DNA of 64,000 bases from Nephrocerus scutellatus (Eukaryota > Arthropoda > Insecta > Diptera > Pipunculidae), in contig OX352763.1 in assembly GCA_947095585.1 (NCBI GenBank), positions 59,553,016 to 59,617,015 on the forward strand. Direction: 5' to 3'. Each line of letters opens with the position of its first letter. Positions within the stretch are counted from its first letter, which is position 1. This document shows positions 16,769-27,480 of the stretch, piece by piece. Position numbers and translations under genes: made by a program. The notes beneath the pieces were generated by a model. That model made no database searches and had not been told where the DNA came from. It saw only the letters and a program-made list of their open reading frames with translations.

Positions 16769-19330
16769 GTGCTTGTACCTGATAAACATAAATTAATAAC
16801 TCAACCTGATTGTAGAAAACCATTATTGTTCCCCATTCAGCCGTACCATGTGCGGTTCGATGAATATCAAAAAGCACGAGCACGTATTTTTGACCTGGAC
16901 GCAGCAACAGTGAAGAGACGGTGTAAACGTTCGACACTCAGGATGCGTAAGTTTTGGAAGTCCGTATTGCAAAATCGTCGAAGATGGGTTAATGCGATCA
17001 TCAGTCGAGGAGATGATGTGCGTTCGTATGCTGAAGTCAGATTTCTTGGTCGGTCTGTGTCGGGATTACTCGATAGTCGTGCCACAATAAGCTGTATCGG
17101 TTCGAAAGTAGCTGCCGAGATTTTAAAGGATGGTCGAAATTTAACGAGGTTCACCAGCAGCGTGAGAACAGCAGACGGAAGTCGACACCCAATAAAGGGA
17201 AAGGTTGATGTGAAGATGGAATTTCGAGGACAGACTCGAGAAATCGAGCTGTACCTCATCCCTAACCTGTCACAAGATTTGTATCTTGGTGTTGACTTCT
17301 GGAAAGCATTCAATCTAGCACCTGGGATCATCGGAGAATTGCACCATAGTTCGGATTTTGAGTTGGTTAAGGGAGATAACACCAAATCTCTCGAGTTAAC
17401 GAGCGGTCAATTGCGCCGACTAGAGGATGTTAAATCTCGCTTTCCTTCATTCGATCGGGAGGGACTGGGAAAGACAACTCTAGTTGAGCACGTCATTAAT
17501 GTCCAGGATGCCAAGCCTGTAAAACAGCGCCACTATCCCGTATCTCCGGCGATCGAAAAATTGATCTTCGCGGAATTGGATGAGATGCTTGCACAAGGAA
17601 CTATAGAGGAATCCAAAAGTTCCTGGAGCTCTCCTGTGGTTTTGGTGCGTCAGCCGGGAAAAGTTCGACTTTGCCTGGACTCGAGGAAGGTTAATGCAGT
17701 GACGGTCAAGGATGCTTATCCCTTGCCCTACATTAATGGGATACTCAGCCGATTACCGCCTGCAGAGGTCATCACGAGTATGGATTTAAAGAAGGCTTTT
17801 CATCAAATTCCGTTGGAGGTGAATTCGAGGGACAAAACCGCTTTCACTCTCCCTAATCGACCGCTATACCAATACCGGGTAATGCCTTTCGGGTTATGCA
17901 ACGCTCCACAGACCCTCTGTCGACTGATGGATCAAGTGATCCCTCACCAACTTCGAAACTCCGTATTCGTGTATTTGGATGATCTACTGGTGATCACTGA
18001 CACTTTCGAGAAGCACCTGCTGGTCCCAGATGAAGTCGCTTTACACTTCTACCTAGGCAAGAGCAAGTTCTGTTTGAGGGAGGTAAAGTATCTGGGATAC
18101 GTGGTTGGTTATGGGGTGCTGAAAGCAGACCCAGACAAAGTCGTCGCAATAACGAAGTTTCCAACGCCTGTATCTGTTCGACAGTTAAGAAGATTCCTTG
18201 GAATGGCAGGATGGTATCGGCGTTTCATAGCCAACTTTTCTGTTATAACTCACCCCCTCCCAGAGCTTCTTAAAAAGTCGAAATCCTTCGGTTGGTCGAA
18301 CGAAGCCGAGCATGCTTTTAACGAGCTAAAGCTGAGATTGACCTCCGCACCTGTATTGTCCAACCCAGATTTTAGCAGACCCTTTCTTTTGCAATGCGAT
18401 GCGAGCCAAGATGGTATCGGCAGCGTTCTTGCGCAAGTGACTGATAACGGTGACGAAGTCCCCGTGGCTTTTATGTCCCAAAAGTTCAACAAAGCACAAC
18501 GAAACTACAGTGTCACGGAGCAAGAATGTCTGGCGGTGGTCTTGAGCATTAAGAAATTTCGCGCATATATCGAAGGTCAAGAGTTTACCGTGATTACCGA
18601 TCACGCAAGTTTACAATGGTTGATGCGACAGACGGACTTGAGTGGTAGATTGGCGCGTTGGGCTCTGAAACTCCAGGGGTTTCAGTTTTCCATCAAACAT
18701 AGGAAGGGATCAGAGAACGTGGTCCCAGATGCCCTATCCAGACTCCAGTCGGCCGAGATATGTGAACTCGAGGAAGAGGGTCCCGAAATTGATTTAGACT
18801 CTGACGAATTCAAAAGTACCGATTACGAAACTCTGAAGACCAAAGTCCTAGCTGACCAGAACAAGTTACCAGATTTGAAAGTTGTGGGAAATTACTTGTA
18901 CAAACGTAGCGATTTTGCAACGGGTGATGTTGGGCAAGAAAACGACTCGTGGAAGCTTTGGGTTCCCGAAAACCTGACGAACGACGTCATTCAACGAGCC
19001 CACTGCCGCCTGACTAGTGCTCACGGAGGAGTAGGTAAAACAATAGAGAAGATACGGCGTTATTTCTTCTGGCCTCGTATGACGAGACAGATTCAAGATT
19101 ATATTTCCAATTGCGAAGTGTGCAAATGCACCAAACCATCCAACAAAATCTTACGTCCTCGTATGGGTCAGCGGATACAAACAGCCCGGCCGTTCCAACG
19201 GTTATATGTAGATTTGTTGGGTCCTTATCCACGATCGAAGACCGGGTCTGTCGGAATCTTAATTATCGTAGATCATCTGTCGAAATATAACTTCCTGAAT
19301 TTTGTGCCTCAAAGATCAGCGAGTACTTAG
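16724..19330 (+). pseudogene. pol: Pol part 1: protease, reverse transcriptase, RNase H, integrase N-terminus
   Basis: Numbered from a GTG at 16769 (853 residues). Protease: LLDSRAT at 100-106, where the Asp-Ser-Gly active-site triad has Arg in place of Gly (codon CGT), so it is probably inactive. RT: about 250-480, with catalytic Asp in SMDLKKAF (D339) and YLDD at 402-405. The stretch 415-434 after YLDD looks about 9-10 residues shorter than usual and is rearranged. RNase H: D544, E586, D611 and D654, all present. Integrase: zinc-binding H745, H752, C782, C785, and the first core Asp D815. The frame then stops at 19328 because of a frameshift near 19300. The product would mature the particle, copy RNA and integrate DNA; this copy cannot do so alone. 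Confidence 0.9.
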
Positions 19331-20014
19331 AAGAATACATATTCCACACGTTCGGTGTTCCCGAAACTGTCGTGACCGACATGGGGGGTACAATTTAAGT
19401 CAGCTAATTTTAACTCTTTGCTATCGAAGTATGGTATAAAACATATATATACGGCCCTATATTCACCCCAGGCGAACGCTTCCGAACGGGTAAATCGATC
19501 TATAATCGCTGCAATACGAGCCTTCGTAAATCAGGATCAGAAGGATTGGGATAAGAATCTAAGTGGGATTAGTTGCGCCCTGTGCAGTTCACACCATACC
19601 TCGATTGGGTTTTCACCGTACTACGTCCTCTTTGGTCTTCACATGATTCATCACGCATCCGACTACGGGTTGCTTAGGAATTTAGGCCTTCTAGGAGGTC
19701 CTGACGTAAAGGTCTGTTCCGAAGATTGGATGGTGTCCATCAGAAACAATGTCAGCAGAAATCTAGAACACGCGTACAAAACCAACCAACGTACTTATGA
19801 TACTCGAAGCCGTGACGTCGACTACAAGGTAGGTCAAGAAATCTTCAGGCGAAATTTTGCGCAAAGCAATTTTGCAAAAGGCTTTAGCGCCAAATTAGCT
19901 CCCTTATTCCTTCCAGCGAGAATTCGCGAGAAAAGGGGAAATTCCTACTACCTACTGGAAGATCGATCCGGGAAGCCACTTGGCATTTATCATGCCAAGA
20001 ACATTCGACAATAG
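19331..20014 (+). pseudogene. pol: Pol part 2: integrase core remainder and C-terminus, frameshifted
   Basis: Integrase continues in a second frame from about 19300 to 19395; this frame carries the second catalytic Asp in VVTD (codon at 19378-19380) and hits a stop at 19396-19398. A third frame opens just after a G run (19383-19388) and runs to the TAG at 20012. It holds SPQANASERVNRS with the catalytic Glu, then a C-terminal domain. So all three core acidic residues exist but in three frames, through at least two small indels. The open frame from TTG 19418 alone gives 198 residues. Breaks could be real decay or, at the G run, a sequencing error. Confidence 0.85.
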
Positions 20015-20091
20015 AACTTAAGTTCGGACGCCCTACATCTTTCAACTAATAGAGCCTTCTCGTGCTAGGAGAACGGCCTATTATTTGTTTT
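20015..20091 (+). other. Pol-to-3' LTR spacer without a clear polypurine tract
   Basis: 77 bp with no env and no purine run touching the LTR: the last bases are TTATTTGTTTT. The nearest purine-rich sequence, AGGAGAACGG (20067-20076), lies 15 bp from the LTR start. Plus-strand priming normally uses a purine tract that abuts the 3' LTR, so this is odd. Confidence 0.6.
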
Positions 20092-20960
20092 TGTAATGGT
20101 CGGGCTTGGCAAGTTCGCAAATACTGCGTAGCCTGGTGGCTGATGTGTGATTATGCACCCTACAAAATGTAGGAAAGTTCGCTTTAACTTGAAAGGGTCG
20201 GCTGAACAATGCATTCTCGCGAGAGAAACCCCAATTCACCCAAAGCTGGTACAGTCACACTTGTACCCATGTTATGTCAATGCATTCGGCTTGCTATTCC
20301 CCTGGCGTCACTGCAACACACACACACCGTCTGTGAAGAAGCTCACTTGCTGTATTGCTTTGGCAGGGCAGCTTGGCTTACAACAACAATCGCATACGCA
20401 TACAGCGAAAGTAAATTCAAACCAAAATTTTAGGATTAAGAAACTAAAGCAATTTTTTTGTGATGGTGCTCACCGTAAGGCGGTAAAACCAAAAGCTGTT
20501 GCTTTGAGAATTAAAGTAAAACCAGTTTGGTTTTGCCAAAGCAATACAGCTAGTGTATTTCGTTCAGGCTAACTCCAAAGACAACGACATCGATGAGTGC
20601 CGTAAAATCGGATGTTCTGGTTGTCCTCTCTCTCTCAGCCCTGCATTAGCCACGGTGATAATACGCCGTAGGATCACGCGATTGTTGTCCACCAGTAGCA
20701 TGTTGCTTGAAAAAATGTATGTACATACGTACACACAGGCAATTGTCCTCTGCCTGCATACGAGTTGCCAAAAGGGAGAACGCAAAAGTTACCGATGGGG
20801 GAAAATACGAGCAACTACGAATGTTCACAATATGTCTGGTGCACTTAGAATATTGCGAATCAAAAAGGAGTCAGCTTTTAAATTTTGTTGAGTCTGGTTG
20901 CGCTGTGCTCTATATATATTATTAATTCGACGCCAACATTGCATAGTAAACGTATCGTTG

Positions 20961-20966
20961 AATAAA
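20961..20966 (+). terminator. Poly(A) signal AATAAA in the 3' LTR
   Basis: About 50 nt after the TATA box, at the same place as in the 5' LTR. It is the likely 3' processing signal of the genomic RNA, leaving the ~2.6 kb U5 of this LTR outside the transcript. Confidence 0.55.
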
Positions 20967-22329
20967 CGTTTTATATACAAATTTTTTTCTTTAGTTCCAA
21001 TTAAGCAAACACTAAAACGCGTTTAAACAAAATGTCATCCAATCGTGCAAAAAAGTCTGGTTTTGGGCATTGAAGATTGAAGTGTCCACTCGGAGTATTT
21101 TTTTTTTGTGACTGCTGCCTACGGTACAGTTTTGTTTGAAAGAAAAATTTTTTTATTGGAGCAGAATGGTGCGTGTCTGATGACGCAAACCAACGGTTGA
21201 CAAAATTCTTCAAGTTCTATGGTTGGTTCGGTGCGCTACTCGGAAAAATCGGAAGAAAACCCTGCCGGTTCGTTCGTGTTCCCATAATCGGATCGGATCG
21301 GATAAAGCTAACGCAGCGGGGCGCAACCATTGCTCGAGTGCGTTCCGGCGTTGAGTCGTCCACCGGGCGAAACTGCGCCTCAGGACGTCAGTACTTCCGT
21401 ATCTTGGAGTGACCCAACACACCACTCTACAGGCTAGAGGGGTGCTCCGACACCTTGGTAGCCCAAACTCTAGTGTGTGAAAATGTGTTCACTGTAACAA
21501 GCTCTAAATACGTAGGCAACCAGACATCAATGGCGGACGCCTGCTCAAATGTGGACAGTGTCACAAAGGCTAACATTCGCACAAAATTAGCCCAGTAGTT
21601 CATCGATTCCAAATTGTGGTTGAAAATGCAGGCGCTGCAGATTTGATTCCGAGTGTGCTTAGGCCCAGTTTTTTTTCGGTTGGCCCTTGCCTTGTACTGT
21701 TCGTGACTCCCGTCATCATCAGAAGAACAAAAGTTTTTCTCCGAATTGCCTCAAAGTTATCGAGCCGCAGCGTAGAAAGAATTGGATAAATGCAGTTCAT
21801 GCAACAGATTGGTTCCAGTATCTGTGATCCCGAGTCAAAATTCTCCGATTGACCCATGAAAAAAGGAATTAATCCATATCTCGACTCTGAGCTAAAATTT
21901 AAGTTATGATTCGTAAAAAAAAGAAACAAAAAAAAAAGAAAAAAAGATAAATGCAAAAAAAAAAAAAAAAAAAATCCAAAACAAACGTAAAAAGGTTAAA
22001 AATGCTAATTTCGTGGAAACGGGTTTGTAAATGTAAAGTCGCCATTTTGTTCGGCCAGTGTCGGTATGCAGCAACAAGTATAGCCTCAGTAGTGGACCGT
22101 TTTTTATGGGAGTCCCGCCAGACGATTTCCAACACATTGAATTTTTTATGTCCTTTTTTTCAGCACCCTACACAAGGGTATTCATCGTCATCGACAGCGC
22201 TGCCGACGTCGCGTGGAACCGCAAGTAAGTGGTAAAATATTTTTTTCCGGTTCCATAAGTTATACGCACTGTTTTGGGTTCCGTTTGATTTCTGTTCCGC
22301 GATACCGTTGGCCTAACAATGACGGTTGA

Positions 22330-22965
22330 CGGTAATTTTCTATTAATTTCACGATAACTAAATTAAATAATTTCCCGAAATTAATTTTAGATTTTCTTAC
22401 CGATCAATGATCGAGATAATTTTGGAATTTGGATTTGATCCATATAATTTAAGAAAATTGATTTAATCGAAATTAATTTAAGATTTTCTTACCGATCAAT
22501 GATCGATTTAGTTTTGAGAAATTTGAATATCGATCTATGATCCAATAAATTTAAGATTTTGATTATCGTTCTAGAATCGAATAAATTTAAGGTTTCGATT
22601 ATCGTTCCATGATCGTTTTAATTTTGAGAAATTTGAATATCGATCTATGATCCAATAAATTTAAGATTTTGCTATCGTTCTATAATCAAATAAATTTAAG
22701 ATTTTGATTATTGTTCTAGAATCGAATAAATTTAAGGTTTCGATTATCGTTCCATGATCGATTTAATTTTGAGAAATTTAATTATCGACTTGTAATCCAA
22801 TAAATTTAAGATTTTGCTATCGATCTATAATCGAATAAATTTAAGATTTCGTTTATCGCTCAATGACTGATTTGATTTTGAGAATTTTAATTATCGACCT
22901 AGTATCCACTAATTTAAGATTTTGCTATCGATCTATAATCGAATTAATTTAAGATTTTGATTCTG
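22330..22965 (+). repeat. AT-rich degenerate tandem repeats in the 3' LTR
   Basis: Counterpart of 11273-12365, without the leader-derived segment and without one extra ~90-bp unit found in the 5' LTR. Same AATTTAAGATTTTG and ATCGATCTATAATCGAAT units. Confidence 0.75.
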
Positions 22966-23570
22966 AAATTCCTTATGCTTATCATTGGTTTGCTGTTTTT
23001 TTGTTAGATAAGAAAAAAAAACAATATATAAATGAACAATAAAATAAATCGAACACAATGCTAGTCCAGAAAATTAATTGTTGCTAAATTATTTGTGACT
23101 CTCCTCCAGTTTTGATGATTCCCTCGGCGACAGTAGGGGCTTGATCCCAATGAGGGGGCACATTTACAGCGGGGCCCACAGGAAGGGTGGGTGTAGAAGT
23201 GATGGGACGGGGTCTGCTGAGCAGACCAAGGTACGCCGTTCCAAATAGCCACATTTGGACAGGTAGCCAAATGGAAGGTCTCGATAAACGTCGGATTCAA
23301 AGTTGTGTGTTCTCTCTTCCTCTCCTCTCTCTCTCTTCCTCTTCGAAATTTTAGCTTACCTGCATGCGAATTAAAATTATATGGTACGGAGGCCGCTAAC
23401 CGACCAAGACCCCACCCCCTAAGCCGACGAGCAAAGGCCGAACTAGCGCATGCAAAAGGGAAGGTTAGTGTCTCAAAAGGGCGACGCTTAGCAGGAAGGA
23501 TTCCATCCTTCCTCTCCCACTCGAACATGCCCCAAACCACTAGGCAATCACCCGTACAAATACCATTACA

Positions 23571-23574
23571 AGAG
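23571..23574 (+). repeat. Target-site duplication, right copy (AGAG)
   Basis: Directly follows CCATTACA and continues into satellite TTTGTTAGATTACAATGCAG. Confidence 0.92.
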
Positions 23575-23594
23575 TTTGTTAGATTACAATGCAG

Positions 23595-23613
23595 TGCAAT
23601 GCAATGCAATGTT
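23595..23613 (+). repeat. 19-bp GCAAT-type micro-insertion in a monomer
   Basis: The normal GATTACAATGCAG-AGGGGAAG is interrupted by TGCAATGCAATGCAATGTT, a three-fold expansion of the adjacent AATGC, only 21 bp from the retrotransposon's right target duplication. No other monomer in the window has it. Confidence 0.85.
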
Positions 23614-24240
23614 AGGGGAAGAGGCATTTGTGCATCGGTTTGAACTTTTGTTATTTTCATGAAATTCTTAAATTTGGAGGTTCCCTGTCAAGCGGATTGG
23701 CCAGTTCCCAGAGATGTCTCACTAAATTGACCCACACCTGTGTCTTTCTAAAGGAATAATCTATCGAATAGAGTTTGTAAGATTACATTGGAGAGGGGAA
23801 GAGGCATTTGTGCATTGGTTTGCAATTTTGTTATTTTTATGAAATCCTTCAATTTGGAGGTTCTCTGTCAAGCGGATTGGCCAGTTCCCAGAGATGTCTC
23901 ACTATATTGACCCACACCTGTGTCTTCCTAAAGGAATAATTTATCGAATAGAGTTTGTTAGATTACCTTGCAAAGGGGAAGAGGCATTTGTGCATCGGTT
24001 TGAACTTTTGTTATTTTTATGAAATTCTTCAATTTGGACGTTCTCTGTCAAGCGGATTGGCCAGTTCCCAGAGATGTCTCACTAAATTGACCGACATTTG
24101 TGTCTTCCCAAATGAATAATCTATCGAATAGAGTTTGTTAGATTACATTGCAGAGGGGAACAGGCATTTGTGCATCTGTTTGAACTTTTGTTATTTTTAT
24201 GAAATTCTTCAATTTGGAGGTTCCCTGTAAAGCGGATTGG

Positions 24241-27200
24241 CCAGTTCCCAGAGATGTCTCCCTAAATTGAACCACACCTGTGTCTTCCTAAAGGAATAAT
24301 CTATCGAATAGAGTTTGTTAGATTACATTGCAGAGGGGAAGAGGCATTTGTGCATCGGTTTGAACTTTTGTTATTTTCATGAAATTCTTCAATTTGGAGG
24401 TTCTCTGTCAAGCGCATTGGCCAGTTCCCAGAGATGTCTTACTAAATTGACCCACACCTGTGTCTTCCTAAAGGAATAATCTATGGAAAAAAGTTTGTTA
24501 GATTACATTGCAGAGGGGAAGAGCATTTGTGCATCGGTTTGAACTTTTGTTATTTTTATGAAATTCTTCAATTTGGAGGTTCCCTGTCAAGCGGATTGTC
24601 CAGTTTCCAGAGATGTCTCACTAAATTGACCCACACCTGTGTCTTCAAAAAGGAATAATCTATTGAATAGAGTTTGTTAGATTACATTGCAGAGGGGAAG
24701 AGGCATTTGTGCATCGGTTTGAACTTTTGTTATTTTTATGAAATTCTTCAATTTGGAGGTTCTCTGTCAAGCGGATTGGCCAGTTCCCAGAGATGTCTCA
24801 CTAAATTGACCCACACATGTGTCTTCCCAAAGGAATAATCTATTGAATAGAGTTTGTTAGATTACATTGCAGAGGGGAAGAGGCATTTGTGCATCGGTTT
24901 GAACTTTTGTTATTTTTATGAAATTCTTCAATTTGGAGGTTCTCTGTCAAGCGGATTGGCCAGTTCCCAGAGATGTCTCACTAAATTGACCCACACCTGT
25001 GTCTTCCTAAAAGAATAATCTATCGAAACGAGTTTGTTAGATTACATTGCAGAGGGGAAGAGGCATTTGTGCATTGGTTTGAACTTTTGTTATTTTTATG
25101 AAATTCTTCAATTTGGAGGTTCTCTGTCAAGCGGATTGGTAAGTTCCCAGAGATGTCTCACTAAATTGACCCACACCTGTGTCTTCCTAAAAGAATAATC
25201 TATCGAATAGAGTTTGTTAGATTACATTGCAGAGGGGAAGAGGCATTTGTGCATCGGTTTGAACTTTTGTTATTTTCATGAAATTCTTCAATTTGGAGGT
25301 TCTCTGTCAAGCGGATTGGCCAGTTCCCAGAGATGTCTCACTAAATTGACCCACACCTGTGTCTTCCTAAAAGAATAAGCTATCGAAAACAGTTTGTATG
25401 ATTACATTGCAGAGGGGAAGAGGCATATGTGCATCGGTTTGAACTTTTGTTATTTTTATGAAATTCTTCAATTTGGAGGTTCCCTGTCAAGCGGATTGGC
25501 CAGTTTCCAGAGATGTCTCACTAAATTGACCCACACTTGTGTCTTCATAAAGGAATAGTCTATCGAATAGAGTTTGATAGATTACATTGCATAGGGGAAG
25601 AGGCATTTGTGCATTGGTTTGAACTTTTGTTATTTTCATGAAATTCTTCAATTTGGAGGTTCTCTGTCAAGCGCATTGGCCAGTTCCCAGAGATGTCTTA
25701 CTAAATTGACCCACACCTGTGTCTTCCTAAAGGAATAATCTATGGAAAAAAGTTTGTTAGATTACATTGCAGAGGGGAAGAGGCATTTGTGCATTGGTTT
25801 GAACTTTTGTTATTTTTATGAAATTCTTCAATTTGGAGGTTCCCTGTCAAGCGGATTGGCCAGTTCCCAGAGATGTCTCCCTAAATTGAACCACACCTGT
25901 GTCTTCCTAAAGGAATAATCTATCGAATAAAGTTTGTTAGATTACATTGCAGAGGGGAAGAGGCATTTGTGCATTGGTTTGAACTTTTGTTATTTTTATG
26001 AAATTCTTCAATTTGGAGGTTCTCTGTCAAGCGGATTGGTCAGTTCCCAGAGATGTCTCACTAAATTGACCCACACCTGTGTCTTCCTAAAGGAATAATC
26101 TATCGAATAGAGTTTGTTAGATTACATTGCAGAGGGGAAGAGGCATTTGTGCATCGGTTTGAACTTTTGTTATTTTTATGAAATTCTTCAATTTGGAGGT
26201 TCCCTGTCAAGCGGATTGTCCAGTTTCCAGAGATGTCTCACTAAATTGACCCACACCTGTGTCTTCAAAAAGGAATAATCTATTGAATAGAGTTTGTTAG
26301 ATTACATTGCAGAGGGGAAGAGGCATTTGTGCATCGGTTTGAACTTTTGTTATTTTTATGAAATTCTTCAATTTGGAGGTTCTCTGTCAAGCGGATTGGC
26401 CAGTTCCCAGAGATGTCTCACTAAATTGACCCACACATGTGTCTTCCCAAAGGAATAATCTATTGAATAGAGTTTGTTAGATTACATTGCAGAGGGGAAG
26501 AGGCATTTGTGCATCGGTTTGAACTTTTGTTATTTTTATGAAATTCTTCAATTTGGAGGTTCTCTGTCAAGCGGATTGGCCAGTTCCCAGAGATGTCTCA
26601 CTAAATTGACCCACACCTGTGTCTTCCTAAAAGAATAATCTATCGAAACGAGTTTGTTAGATTACATTGCAGAGGGGAAGAGGCATTTGTGCATTGGTTT
26701 GAACTTTTGTTATTTTTATGAAATTATTCAATTTGGAGGTTCTCTGTCAAGCGGATTGGTAAGTTCCCAGAGATGTCTCACTAAATTGACCCACACCTGT
26801 GTCTTCCTAAAAGAATAATCTATCGAATAGAGTTTGTTAGATTACATTGCAGAGGGGAAGAGGCATTTGTGCATCGGTTTGAACTTTTGTTATTTTCATG
26901 AAATTCTTCAATTTGGAGGTTCTCTGTCAAGCGGATTGGCCAGTTCCCAGAGACGTCTCACTAAATTGACCCACACCTGTGTCTTCCTAAAAGAATAATC
27001 TATCGAAAACAGTTTGTATGATTACATTGCAGAGGGGAAGAGGCATATGTGCATCGGTTTGAACTTTTGTTATTTTTATGAAATTCTTCAATTTGGAGGT
27101 TCCCTGTCAAGCGGATTGGCCAGTTTCCAGAGATGTCTCACTAAATTGACCCACACTTGTGTCTTCATAAAGGAATAGTCTATCGAATAGAGTTTGATAG

Positions 27201-27480
27201 ATTACATTGCATAGGGGAAGAGGCATTTGTGCATTGGTTTGAACTTTTGTTATTTTTATGAAATTCTTCAATTTGGAGGTTCTCTGTCAAGCGGATTGGC
27301 CAGTTCCCAGAGATGTCTCACTAAATTGACTCACACCTGTGTCTTCCTAAAGGAATAATCTATTGAATAGAGTTTGTTAGATTACATTGCAGAGGGGAAG
27401 AGGCATTTGTGCATCGGTTTGAACTTTTGTTATTTTTATGAAATTCTTCAATTTGGAGGTTCTCTGTCAAGCGGATTGGC
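24241..27480 (+). repeat. Higher-order repeat, 1,620-bp period (9 monomers), two copies
   Basis: Diagnostic variants recur 1,620 bp apart: GTCTCCCTAAATTGAACC (24257/25877), GTCTTCAAAAAGG (24641/26261), CGAAAACAGTTTGTATG (25384/27004) and TTTGATAGATTACATTGCATAG (25573/27193). Confidence 0.8.

Larger units (their letters stand above)
9075..23570 (+). mobile_element. Giant-LTR Ty3/gypsy-class retrotransposon (14,496 bp) inserted in the satellite
   Basis: Complete insertion: 4-bp target duplication AGAG, TG...CA ends extended to a perfect 8-bp inverted repeat (TGTAATGG/CCATTACA), two LTRs, a tRNA-Lys primer-binding site 7 nt after the 5' LTR, gag, pol and no env. The domain order protease, RT, RNase H, integrase is that of Ty3/gypsy. 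tRNA-Lys priming and the RT and integrase style suggest the Osvaldo/Ulysses group of Drosophila elements, but I cannot run an alignment. LTR comparison over the first ~900 bp shows about a dozen substitutions plus indels, so the insertion is fairly recent. Pol is broken, so this copy is non-autonomous. Confidence 0.93.
20092..23570 (+). repeat. 3' LTR (3,479 bp)
   Basis: Same ends as the 5' LTR. Contains 39 bp (20116-20154) missing from the 5' copy, and lacks its leader-derived insert. Other differences are small: a short CGGAT repeat expansion near 21287-21302, A-run lengths (poly-A at 21955-21974) and scattered substitutions. TATA box at 20911-20921; the initiator position is altered. The CT-rich stretch (23306-23344) and the 3' end match the 5' copy closely. 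Confidence 0.93.

Noticed and set aside
15024..17385. Antisense frames within gag and pol
   Set aside because: Shadows of the real coding frames.
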